64,000 bases of DNA from Kingdonia uniflora (Eukaryota; Streptophyta; Magnoliopsida; Ranunculales; Circaeasteraceae): contig JACGCM010001798.1 of assembly GCA_014058105.1 (NCBI GenBank), positions 186,001 to 250,000 on the forward strand. Reading direction: 5' to 3'. Below, in pieces: positions 44,601-54,629 of the stretch. A program made the translations under genes and the position numbers. The notes beneath the pieces were generated by a model that saw only the letters and a list, made by a program, of their open reading frames with translations, had not been told where the DNA came from and did no database searches. The stretch's first letter is position 1, and each line of letters opens with the position of its first letter.

Positions 44601-46158
44601 AAGGCATGAGGTGAGGTGCATCAGTGGCCAAAGCTTGTAGATGAAAAGGCATCTCTCATTAATGAATTCACACCTTGCCATGCACTGCAGGTGCCTTATC
44701 TTCCTCAGGCTGAAAGAAGAGAGATCATCCTTTCAGACAAGAAAGAAGTCACTGCAACTAAACTAAATGAATCGCCTGGCGCCCCGGCTCTAAAGAAAAC
44801 ACAAAATGGTGTGAATATTTGTCAATTAAAGACTTACAGAGAAGAAAATCTGAAAGACCACTTTCTGAGTAAGAATCATAAGGAGAAACAGGAGGAGCTC
44901 GGAGCCAAAAGTATGGCAGCCAGGAACAACGGACGCTCTGATACAAATGAAGCAGACAAGAACGAAGTCACTGCAACAAAACACGATGAACCTCCCGGTT
45001 CTCCTGATTTAGAGAAACCCCAAAAGGAATGGATCTCTGCACCTTGTCAAGTAAACACTCTCAGTGAAGCAACTTTTAAAGACCACCTTCAGGGGAAGAA
45101 GGTCAGAGCTCATAAGATGGCAACCAAATACAAGGATAGTTCTGACCCAAATGAAACAGCTGAAGCTGTTTTAGGACCAAAAACGGTTTGTCATTTTTCC
45201 CTTATTGATATTGTAATCAAGCCATTTATTTCAGTTGCACATCACATTATGACTATCGTTATCCATCAGAAATATGTGCTTAGTACAATCAATATGTTAC
45301 TTTACAGGTTAAGTGTACGGAGTCTAACTGTGCTAAGACCTTGGGTAATTCAATGATAGCCATGAAGAACAAAAAAGCGGCAGCAACTGTTCAGGTAAGA
45401 TTAACAAAAACCAAGGCATGAGGTGAGGACCGTCTCTGGCTAAAGGATCTAAGCGTACACTTCTTACAATAGAAAATCAATTGAACTTCCACTAAAATAC
45501 AAAACAAGCGACCGGTATCATCTGGTTAAACGTTAAAATGTTGTAGAAAAGGAATTACAATTAGAGCCTGCAGGATTGTCCAACTTCTTTAGAGATGTGT
45601 TAGAATCATGAAGCTTAATCCGCGTTCAAAGGCATCAAGGATTTAAGCCTCCCTCAAGGAGCAAGCCATTGATTTTTTTTTTGGAATAATAGTTATTCCT
45701 CAGAGACATTTTAAGGGAACCATGTCTCAAGGCGTAGGCTTCATGAGTTTTTGAAACATTCGTTAGAGTTTCTATTCATCCTTTCTGAAGTAAACCTTGT
45801 ATAGATGAAAAGGCAATATCTCGCTGATGAAATATTCACATATTGCACTATATTGCAGGTGAAGTGCACGCAAGTTTATCGTCCTCGGGTCTATAACCAA
45901 ACTCTTGCCGCTGAAAAAAATAAAATATCTGTAAGTGAAGGCAATGAGCCTCCCCGTTCCCCGGTTTTGTTGAACACACAAATGGAGTGGACTTGTGCTC
46001 TTTGTCAAGTGAGTACTTCTAGTGATGCAAATTTGAAGGACCACCTTGGAGGGAAGAAGCACTTGGAGAAGGAAGCTGAGCTCAAAGCAAGTAAGATGGC
46101 TGCTAAAAGAAAAGCTGGACCTGTTTGGATTCAAAACAAACATATCAACCCACAATAG
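38552..46158 (+). CDS. HVA22-like membrane protein with U1 zinc-finger array, 12 exons
   Basis: The twelve exons sum to 2,871 nt (956 residues plus stop), with every junction GT-AG and in phase. Residues 1-154 form the TB2/DP1/HVA22 domain: MGFADLVMLMLKSFDLLAW, PLISLVYPIWASIRAIE, KWLTFWTLVALAMLFENIF, IPFWLEMKLVFTFSLAAPRLNG. Such proteins wedge into the ER membrane and interact with tubule-shaping partners. Residues after about 154 are soluble, charged and repetitive. They hold eight finger positions: canonical C-x2-C-x12-H-x5-H fingers in exons 5, 6, 8 and 12, and decayed ones in exons 6, 8 and 10. Repeated linkers read SSDPNEAD, VTATK and PGSPVL. Exons 6, 8 and 10 are near copies, each followed by an 87-nt exon; all boundaries from exon 5 on are phase 0. 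The start codon is the first ATG after a pyrimidine-rich leader. What the finger array binds is unknown; double-stranded RNA or DNA is the family expectation. Confidence 0.82.
39131..39157 (+). CDS. HVA22-array gene exon 2 (27 nt)
   Basis: Micro-exon with acceptor TTTGCAG and donor AT|GTAAGT, encoding PLISLVYP. Its size and position match the second exon of many plant HVA22 genes. Confidence 0.82.
39249..39371 (+). CDS. HVA22-array gene exon 3
   Basis: WASIRAIESNSNGDNRKWL to EPLIK; acceptor TTAACAG, donor AAATG|GTAATT. Confidence 0.85.
39564..39822 (+). CDS. HVA22-array gene exon 4
   Basis: 86 codons: IPFWLEMKLVFTFSLAAPRL to KLIAEK; acceptor GTGACAG, donor AAAAG|GTATAA. End of the membrane domain. 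Confidence 0.88.
40742..41110 (-). pseudogene. Antisense RNase H-like (RVT_3) remnant in intron 4
   Basis: Read on the minus strand: NTDGSLNDLGG near 41080-41105, FHWELIQSL-type and DNKPPPWHC segments, then HIFREANRCADYFASHS near 40750-40810. These are first and last motifs of the plant RNase H-like fold. Stops and frame changes break it. It lies antisense in the intron separating the membrane domain from the finger exons. Confidence 0.65.
41543..41848 (+). CDS. HVA22-array gene exon 5
   Basis: 102 codons with one canonical finger (CALCQVSTSREAIFKCHLQS..KKH region). Donor GGATG|GTATGT. Confidence 0.85.
42404..42931 (+). CDS. HVA22-array gene exon 6
   Basis: 176 codons with two finger positions. 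The first has lost its first cysteine register (CTGCLCQLNTS). The second, CALCQVSTLSEGTFIDHLQG, is canonical with the final His in KKH. First complete repeat unit. Confidence 0.85.
43045..43131 (+). CDS. HVA22-array gene exon 7 (87-nt linker exon, copy 1)
   Basis: 29 codons: TNCMEGDCAKTTSNAVIAI... Acceptor TTTGTAG, donor TATG|GTAAGA. Confidence 0.75.
43824..44339 (+). CDS. HVA22-array gene exon 8
   Basis: 172 codons, second repeat unit. First finger decayed (CCLQSNISADKILKDHFLG, ending KNN), second canonical (CIPCQVNTLSEATFKGHLQG, then KKH). Donor GACG|GTTCGT. Confidence 0.82.
44489..44575 (+). CDS. HVA22-array gene exon 9 (87-nt linker exon, copy 2)
   Basis: 29 codons: ANFMKPNCAKTVNSAEIVI...; same size and phase as copies 1 and 3. 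Confidence 0.75.
44691..45185 (+). CDS. HVA22-array gene exon 10
   Basis: 165 codons, third repeat unit. Both fingers are decayed: the first lacks its first cysteine, and in the second the first cysteine is Ser and the last His is lost by a short deletion (GKKVRAHK). Confidence 0.78.
45308..45394 (+). CDS. HVA22-array gene exon 11 (87-nt linker exon, copy 3)
   Basis: 29 codons: VKCTESNCAKTLGNSMIAM...; donor CAG|GTAAGA. Confidence 0.75.
45859..46158 (+). CDS. HVA22-array gene exon 12 (terminal)
   Basis: 99 codons and stop. One canonical finger (CALCQVSTSSDANLKDHLGG, then KKH) and a basic C-terminus (KMAAKRKAGPVW). Confidence 0.85.
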   Translation: MKCTQVYRPRVYNQTLAAEKNKISVSEGNEPPRSPVLLNTQMEWTCALCQVSTSSDANLKDHLGGKKHLEKEAELKASKMAAKRKAGPVWIQNKHINPQ

Positions 46159-46475
46159 CATGGTACTGTTTATATGCTTCATCAACTTATGATGTTGAAA
46201 TTGAAAATGTCGTAAGTTCTATTGCAATGATATGCTGATATTTCGTGGTCTGTAAATTTAATGGGAATTATATTTAGTGGAACTGAATCCAACACAGCCT
46301 GCCTGTCCGTCCGGGGCGGTGTTTTTGCCGCTTTGGACAAGTCTGCTTTTTGTCCAGACAAAGAGAGGGGGGGGGGGTCAGGATTGCCTCGAGATTGCCC
46401 TTTTGGGAATGAACAATTATAAATATACCCCAAAATTTAAAAGCTCACCCCATTACATTATTTTTAAGTTCATTA
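46159..46475. other. 3' flank of the HVA22-array gene
   Basis: Probably holds the 3' UTR. A G run lies at about 46367-46378. The last five bases (CATTA) are the target-site duplication of element F. Confidence 0.6.
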
Positions 46476-46682
46476 TGTTTATGTTAGGAGTTTGGTCCGG
46501 CCTAAGGTGGGTACCTAACTGGGTTGGGATGTCCTACTGGACTCTTAACAAAGCTCATATAAACTAGAGTTTATGGGGAGATTTTTAGAGAGAATATTTA
46601 ACCCTTCTAAGGGTTTAGTAATTGTAACACATAACAACCTATCAATAATAAGCTCTCTATTCTAATAATTTATTATCCAACA
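46476..46682 (+). repeat. 5' LTR of element F
   Basis: About 207 bp, ending TATTATCCAACA, then the PBS-like TGTTATCAGTACTGCG. Confidence 0.85.
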
Positions 46683-48549
46683 TGTTATCAGTACTGCGAA
46701 TGGCTAGTGGATCAAAGAAAATAAAAAGCTCTCCAAAGAAGCTTTTTTGGACTTTTGTGTTATGGAGAGGTATAATTTTTAATTTTTTTTAATTTTGTTT
46801 TTATATATTAATTGCATGATCTAACATATAGGATATGTAGATCTGTAGATTAATACCTATTTTTAAAAAAAAATTTAAAGCTATTTTAGTGTTTTTTTCA
46901 CCCTTGTAAATGATTGTTTTCAAATTAAAATAGAGATCGTTCTAGTAATTGAATTGATGCACTTGTAATTTTGTTGCGTAGCTTACTATATAACGATCAC
47001 GTCCATTTATTACACTCATTCGACAGATGTCCCTGTCGTCGGGAAAATAGCATAGAAATTGGGCAGTTCACAGCCAAAAACCCAATTTTTGGCGGCGATT
47101 AGGTGAGGATAACGTTACCTACCTTTTAGGGGTTTTTTTAAATCATACTGACTTCACCTAGGTTAAACTTGATTCAGACCCATTTTAGGAAAGTTGGACT
47201 TAGATTAGACCTAATCCCCAAAATCAGACCGTATCAGTTTGGTAATGTGGCAGGGATCGGGCCTATACTGACACGTGTCAAGGACACGTGACAGATGGAC
47301 CCATTATATGTTTACATGGCAGGAGGGACCCACCATATGTTGATGTGGCAGCTGATGTGGCAAGAGGAACCTACCATATGCTGACGTGGCAAACACGTGT
47401 CATAGGCACATGACAGCTGACGTAGCATGTGGGACCTACCCAATGATGACGTGGTAGGCACGTGTCAAGGACACGTAGCATGTGGCACACATACTGTAGC
47501 AGTGATACATGCGACACTGTAGCAGTGACACGTGTCAACCCGGTCCAAGCATTGACCTATACCAAGTCAGACTGGCCTAGACTTGTTCAGACACTAAAAT
47601 TTGCTTTTAAAGCCCAATTTTTTTTATCAGATTTAGTCAAGTTTTTTTTGAAAAATTCTTTTTGACTGGACCTACCCCTTGGGGACCCATTTTTTACGAA
47701 AATTTTTTATGATTTTTTATGATTTTTTTGTTTTGGGAATGGATAAAAATTGACAAATTTTATATGTGATATAAGAATATATATTAATACCTACTTAAGT
47801 ATCTTACGATAGCTTATATGATATTAATGGTATGCCTCTATGATATTAATTATTTTGACCAGGGATCAGAGATAATACGAAAACCAATACTACTTTAGAA
47901 AATTATTGGGAGTCATATCTAAATCACGGTTAAAAGATAAAGACAATAATTAGATATCAATTGGAATTGACTTAGTCTTATTTTTTAAACACTTGGTGTC
48001 TGAGGAACCAATTTTATGTATCTAGGTGCAATTAGATATTATTTGATAACATTTGGAGGTATATGGGCACTAATAACAACCTATAGTACTCTAAAATGTT
48101 AGTTCAAAGACATAACTAATCTATATATCTTGTGAACTCGGTAAATTTCGGGGTGAGACCACTTGCCAGCTAAACATCTTACACCCCTCATATTCGTAGC
48201 AAATATGGCCATTTGACTAGAATATACACACCCTATAGAACTTTAAGGATTAAAACACCTTAGCTGTCAGAATAAGGAACGCACACATCTAGTAATTTTT
48301 GAATATCGATTTTGGCTAAGATTATAGTGAAACACACATCTAAGATTAAGATCATCATTTTACGGGGTAAAATTGGGATTTAATCATTAAAAAAAAATTC
48401 ATAAGTATTAGAATATGAATAAGGCTCAACTATAACATGATTAGAAATAATTTATTTTCTGTTATTCTAAATACTATAATCTGTTTATAATGTATTTAAA
48501 ATGTTTATCAAGAATTGTTACTAATTATGATCTATATTTTGCATAATAG
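46683..48549 (+). other. Long leader of element F with CACGTGTCA repeats
   Basis: 1.87 kb without an open frame. From about 47265 to 47545 it contains a degenerate tandem array built of ACACGTG/TGACGTGGCA/ACCATATG words. ACGT-core words are typical binding sites of plant bZIP factors, but a regulatory role is only inferred. Confidence 0.65.
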
Positions 48550-49550
48550 ATGTCTACAAAACTCAAGAACGTTGAATTCCCTCCATTACTGCTTATTGAA
48601 GCCAATTACCTCAATGGTACATTAACACTGACTTGTACTTGAAGTCTCTAGGTCTGCAAAAGACCATCGTCATTGCTAACACTGAAGATCCCGTGGATAA
48701 AGCAAAAGCTTTATTCATCCTCCGTCATCATATTCAGGATGACCTGATGACGGAATACCTCAACAAAGTTGAGTCAGCTGGCTTATGGGCAAGCTTGAAT
48801 GGGAGTTATGGTCAGCAAAAGAACATCATGTTCCCAAAAACGACGTACCAATGGAACAACCTTCGATTCTAAGATTTTAGGACCGTCGTTGATTATAACT
48901 TAGTAGTCACAAAATCACTTTTACACTTGAGTTGTATGATAAGAAAGTTAATGATGCTGAAATAGTAGAGAAGACTATATCTACTTTCCATGCTAGTAAT
49001 ATTGCGCTTTAGAGGTAATATCGGCGAGAGAAGATTACGACTCACGAAGTTTTGATTCAAGTATTGCTCCTCTCTGAGCAGAACGATGAATTTTTTATGA
49101 AGAATCACGAGATGCGGCCTCCTGGGAGTGCGTCGTTACCTGAATCGCACAATGTTCAGTTTCAGGGAAACCACTATGGCGATCAAGGACGCAAACATGA
49201 AAATGGCAAGGGAGGATACAAGGGAACTAAGAAGGGCGAGAACCACAAACCCAATCACCCCTAAGAAAGGTAAAGGATTTAAGAAATTTGGCAAACTAGG
49301 AAATGAGAAGAAGGAAAAAAAGCCAGATCAGGGATCTCCTTGCTTTAATTGTAGTGGCACAAGACACTGGGCACGGGATTGCCAGTCACCAAAGGTAGCC
49401 AGAGATAACAGAGTCCAGACTTACCACGCAGTTATTGACACTGACTCTACCCATATGGAGTTTGTAGCGTCAGACTTCTTCGGCGATACTGATGCAGGCA
49501 TGGATCAACATATGGGAGTAATCAGTAGCGATATCTCAGTAGATATGTGA
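48550..49550 (+). pseudogene. Element F gag (broken)
   Basis: Starts MSTKLKNVEFPPLLLIEANY and has a frame change near 48640. Continues with KTIVIANTEDPVDKAKALF, YLNKVESAGLWASLNGSYG, and the knuckle CFNCSGTRHWARDC at about 49342-49383. Closely parallels the gag of element G. Confidence 0.88.
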
Positions 49551-49729
49551 TGTCATAGTAGAGAGCACTAGTAGTTTTTTTTAGCTGCAAAGACTCGATT
49601 TACTTTTCTAGTATTCTTTTTTATTATGTTGGGAACATATTATTTATGTTTAATACACACACTCAGTATTCATCTATAAGATTTTAATTTTGTCCTAAAT
49701 TGTAATTATTCAAATTATTATTTGGGATA

Positions 49730-49978
49730 TGTTGGGATATGATCAATCTAGAACAAAACTATAGTAAAGCATGAACAAGAGAGAAAAAGATTTATTGAAT
49801 ATCATAACTATGTTCTCTGTACATAGTACAATAATATATATAGGTAACCCAGAAGGATTCCTTATTCTACTCTAACTCTTCCCATAACCCTATTGGGCTT
49901 ATGGGTTTGCTAGGAGTCTATATAGGACATCCCAACCCTGCTGGGCTCCTAACTTGGGCCTGGACCCAACTCCTGGCA
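49730..49978 (-). repeat. 3' LTR of element G
   Basis: 249 bp; on the minus strand starts TGCCAGGAGTTGGGTCC and ends ATCCCAACA. A purine-rich AAGGGGGAG lies just before it in element orientation. Confidence 0.9.
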
Positions 49979-50250
49979 CTCCCCCTTGGGGTGTTCCATA
50001 CTTGGACGATTTGCCTCATTAAAACCTCTGCCTAACAAAACTCCTTGGGCAAAAAGCTGTGCAGAGAAAGAGTACAATCATATGCCATGTATAGGTTGTA
50101 GACGCGTATACGTTGTCTCATAAAAACCTCCAGCCAGTAAAACCTCCTAGAATAAAAATTACGCTATCAGGAAAAAGAGTACAACACGCATATGTCCACG
50201 TCAGGTTGGGACTACTCCTCCTGACGTCGATCTCCCTGAGATCTATCTCC

Positions 50251-53200
50251 CTAAGATAATAAATCTTGTAAACTGCGCATGCCGATTCCATGAACTAATC
50301 TTTTGAATGTAGGATATGCAAGAGCCTTCGTGAATAGATCAGCCAGGTTGTCTGCTGAATGGACTTGAACAATGTCGATTTCATTCGTCTTCTGCAACTC
50401 GTGTATGTGGAAAAACTTTGGTGAAATATGCTTCGTCTTGTCACCTTTAATAAATCCGCCTTTGACTTGAACGATACAAGCTGCGTTGTCTTCATAAAGT
50501 GTCATCGGTTTATCTTGGATAGAATTCAGACCACAACTTTCGTTGATATGGTTGATCATAGAACGCATCCAAAAACATTCTCTGCCGGCTTCATGTAATG
50601 TAAGAATCTCCGCGTGGTTCAAGGATGTAGCAGCTATCGTCTGCTTGACTGACCTCCATGAAATCGCAGTATCTCCATACAAGAATACATAACCCGATTG
50701 TGATCGGCCTTTATGTGGATCTGACAAATATCCTGCATCGGCATATCCTATAAGTTCCCATTTACCAATATGTGGATAGAACAGACCCCAGTCTTTCGTA
50801 CCGATGAGATATCTCAGAATGTGCTTGATCCCATTCCAGTGCCTTTGGGTAGGTGCAGAACAATGGCGTGCCAAACAGTTTACTGTAAATGAGATGTCGG
50901 GTCAAGTACACCCTGCTAAGTATAGCAAAGTACCGATAGATCCTAGATATGGCATCTCAGGCCCTAGAAGTTTATCCCCCTCGTCAGGAGGATGATAGAT
51001 GTCTTTGTTCACATCCAATGAACGGATATGCATAGGCGTCTTGACATTATGTGCCGTATCCATACCGAAACGTTTTATGATTCTTCCGGTATATGTCGCC
51101 TGATGTACGATTATGCCGCGACCAAGATGTTCGATCTAATTTCCGGAAGCTTAAACCCTTTTGGCAGCTTCATGTAAATCTCCATATCTAATTTCCCATA
51201 TAGATATGTAGCAACTACATCCATAAGACGCATGTCTAGCTCGTTCTCAACGACTAACATACTGATCAAGTAGCGGAATGTTATAACGTCCATGACTGGA
51301 GAGTAGGTTTCATCAAAATCGATGCCAGGTCTTTGAGAAAATCCCTGAGCAACTAGTCTTGCTTTGTACCTTACTATGTCTCTGAGTTCATTACATTTCT
51401 GTACGAATACTCATTTATAACCGGCAGGCCTCATGACATCTTGCCTAAGGACTATTGGTCCAAACACTTCGCGTTTAGCTAATGAGCTAAGCTCCGTATT
51501 GATCGCAGACTCCCAATCTGGCCAATCTGTACGACTTCTACATTCGTCTACAGTGAGTGGTTCTGGATCATCATCCTCGATGGCGAGTGCAGCAACGAAA
51601 GTGAATACTTCGTCAACTACTACTTCTGAGCAATCCTACGTAGTGCCATTAGAAACAAAGTTAATCGAGATCTCTCGATTATCATGTGCATGTGCCTCGC
51701 CGGGCTTGTTTCCTAATGCTACACGTGGGTACGTAGTTACGATAGCCTTGTTGGTGGGTAGTGCCATCCCTGATGGACTGACTACACCATTAGTCTTTTC
51801 TTTTCCCGTACGCTGTATATTTTCCCTCGGCTCAGCGTCCATCTTTGCAGCGGGGCGTCCTCTCGTGACGCGCGGCTTGGATTCATTAGCAGGTTGCACA
51901 CCAGTTCCCTGAACATCCAGTCGTGTAGGCACATTACTTACAAGTATGTGCGTCTTGGTTATTTTAGCAGCATCGTTGAATGAATCAGGTAATTCATTAG
52001 CAATCTGTTGTAATAATAGAATATGCTGCACCTCCTTGTCACCATAATTGGTTAAGGGATCTAGATGAGACAACGATGGTGTGTTCCAACTAATCTTGGA
52101 AACATCCGCAACATTGACTATCAATTCTCCCCCCAATGCTGGGAAAATCGTCTCATCAAAGTGACAATCAGCGAATCTCGCAGTAAATACATCGCTCGTA
52201 GTGGGTTCCAAGTATCGAATGATAGATGGTGAATCATAACCCACGTAAATGTCGAGACGATGCTGAGGTCCCATCTTCGTACGTTGTGGTGGTGCAACGG
52301 ACAGCTGTACAGAACATCTAAATTTTTATAGATGGGCAACACCAGACTCCGACCCAATTATTAGTTGCAATGGGGAATATTGATTATTGGTTGTTGGACG
52401 AATCCTAATCAGGGCAGCAGCATGCAAAATTGCATAGCCCCACGCAGAAGCCGAAAGTTGAGATCATAATAACAATGGTCGAGCAATTAACTGTAATCGC
52501 TTGATTAGATTCTCCGCCATCCCATTCTGGGTATGGACATGGGGTACTGGATGCTCGACATCTATCCTATTAGCCATACAATAATCAAGAAACGCCTTTG
52601 AGGTAAACTCGCCAGTGCCGTCAAATCTTACAGATTAGATCGGGTGATCCGGGAAATAAGCCCGCAATCGTATAATCTGGGCAAGCAGTCGTGGAAACGC
52701 CATATTCCTAGAGGATAAAAGACAAACGTCGGACCATCTCACAGATGCGTCGATGAAGACCATATAGTATTTGAACGGACCACAATGTGGATGGATAGGT
52801 CCACAGATATTTCCATGGATACGTTGGAGAAAGGATGGAAACTCTAACTCCACCTTGGTCTTACTAGGTTGGACTATAAGCTTTCCCCGAGAGCAGGCGT
52901 TACATGGACAATCTTGCAAAATTCTGATCTTTTCGCCCTTCAGTGAATGTCCAGAGGTACTATTGATAATTTTCCTCATCACATGTCGAAAGGCAATAGA
53001 ATAAAGCCTTGAGGAATACATTGGACACCGTTCCAATATAAGTTCTTGACCGTTAGGCGAATAGGTGATGCATAGAATCTGATTCTCATCATCTCCTATC
53101 GTCCGAACTTGATAACCATTATCATGTATATCCCTAAAGCTAAGTAAATTCTCGGGAGATTTACTAGCAAATAACGCAGTCTGGATACTCAGTATCGTAC

Positions 53201-53412
53201 CGTTAGGGAGTAAAAGCGTGGTGCTCCCTGAGCCCTCTATGATACTGGCTGACCCAGTAACAGTGTGAATGTCCCCGACATACGCGGTCAATTGCGTGAA
53301 ATACTTTTTATCGCGAAGGATCGAGTGTGTGGTACCACTATCTACTAGACATGTGTCGCGACTCGTCCTATTATCAATTAGTGCCTTATAGGCAGAAAGA
53401 TCCATGGGCGAC
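50251..53412 (-). pseudogene. Element G pol: protease, integrase, RT part, RNase H
   Basis: Protease CLVDSGTTHSILRDKKYF near 53335; integrase region 53000-52330 (CPCNACSRGKLIVQPSK, DASVRWSDVCLLSSRN, FDGTGEFTSKAF); linker 52274-51636 (IYVGYDSPSIIRYLEP). RT starts ([34 protein letters not shown]) and then jumps near 51135 to what element F reads as LDRGIIVHQ. About 110 residues including the Y-V-D-D motif are missing. RNase H 50874-50251 is open (GYADAGYLSDPHKGRSQSGY, LYEDNAACI, ADNLADLFTKAL). Several stops upstream of it. Confidence 0.9.
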
Positions 53413-53657
53413 CTGTATATATAGCAGATTAAAAACTATATATGCAAATGAACGAATAGCAAAAAAAAATCATCATGGAATAGAACAAAATAAAATATCA
53501 TGTATGTCACGAGCACAGTACTGAAAGATAAATGATATGTTCCAAACAAAATCAAAAACACGGACAAAGAAAAGTAAAGTAAATCTATACTAGGAATAGA
53601 AACTACTGGTGCTCTCTCTAATGTAACATTCCATGTCTACTGGGGAATCGTGATGGA
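53413..53657 (-). other. Spacer between gag and pol of element G
   Basis: About 245 bp with several stops, T-rich toward the 3' end, closing with TATATATACAG directly before the pol start (a good splice acceptor). Element F has a similar untranslated stretch after its gag stop at 49548. Confidence 0.6.
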
Positions 53658-54629
53658 TTACTCTGTATGTTGAATCATGACGACATCAGTGTCGCCAAAG
53701 AAGTCTGACACTCCAAACGCCACAGGGGTATAGTTGGTGTCAACAACTGTACGATGGGTCTGAACTTTGTTAGTTTTAGCCACCCTTGGTGCCTGGCAGT
53801 CTCGTGCCCAATGTCCTTTGCCACCGCAGTTAAAACAAATAGATCCCTGATCTGGCTTCTTGTCCTTCTTCACTTTGCCTAGTGTTCCAGATTGATGTAA
53901 TTTTTTACCTCTCCGAGGGCCAAAGGGTTTCTGGTGCCCTCCCTTTTTGGTGTTCTGGTATCCTCCTCTACTCTTTCCATTTCTGCGTCCCTGACGTACA
54001 GAGTTGTTTCCCTAAAACTGAACATTATTAGATACAGGCAATGGCGTACTCCCAGAGGGCCGCATACCATGAATCTTTATCAGAAGTTCATCGTTCTGCT
54101 TAGAGATGAGCAGTGCCTGTATCAAGGCTTCATGAGTCTTCATGTTCTCGCGTCGATATTGCCGCTGAAGCGCAATATTACTAGCATGGAAAGTAGATAG
54201 AGTCTTCTCTACCATTTCAGCATAAGTGACCTTCCTCTCACACAACTCAAGTGTAGAAGTGATTTTATGGACTGCGGAGTTGTACTCAGCGACTGTCTTA
54301 AAATCTTGGAACCTAAGGTTATTCCATTGGTGCATGGCCTTGGGGAGCATTATAGTCTTCTGTTGACCATAGCGCCCCCTGAGACTTGCCCATAGGTCAG
54401 CTGGCCCAACCTTGTTGAGGTATTCGGTCTTGAGGTCATCCTGAATATGATGATGAATGATAAACAAAGCCCTTGCTTTGTCCACAGGTTCTTCCTTGTT
54501 GCCAATGACGATGGTCTTCTGCAGACCGAAAGACTTCAAGAACAAGTCAGCGTCAATGCACAAAGTATGGTAATTAGCATCAGTTAGCAGCAATGGTGCG
54601 AATTCAACATTTTCAAGCTTCGCAGACAT
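53658..54629 (-). pseudogene. Element G gag (one nonsense codon)
   Basis: ATG at 54629 (MSAKLENVEFAPLLLTDANY), gag core KTIVIGNKEEPVDKARALF and YLNKVGPADLWASLRGRYG. A TAG at 54009-54011 interrupts it where Gln is expected. The same frame continues to the knuckle CFNCGGKGHWARDC (about 53812-53853) and ends at 53658. Confidence 0.88.
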
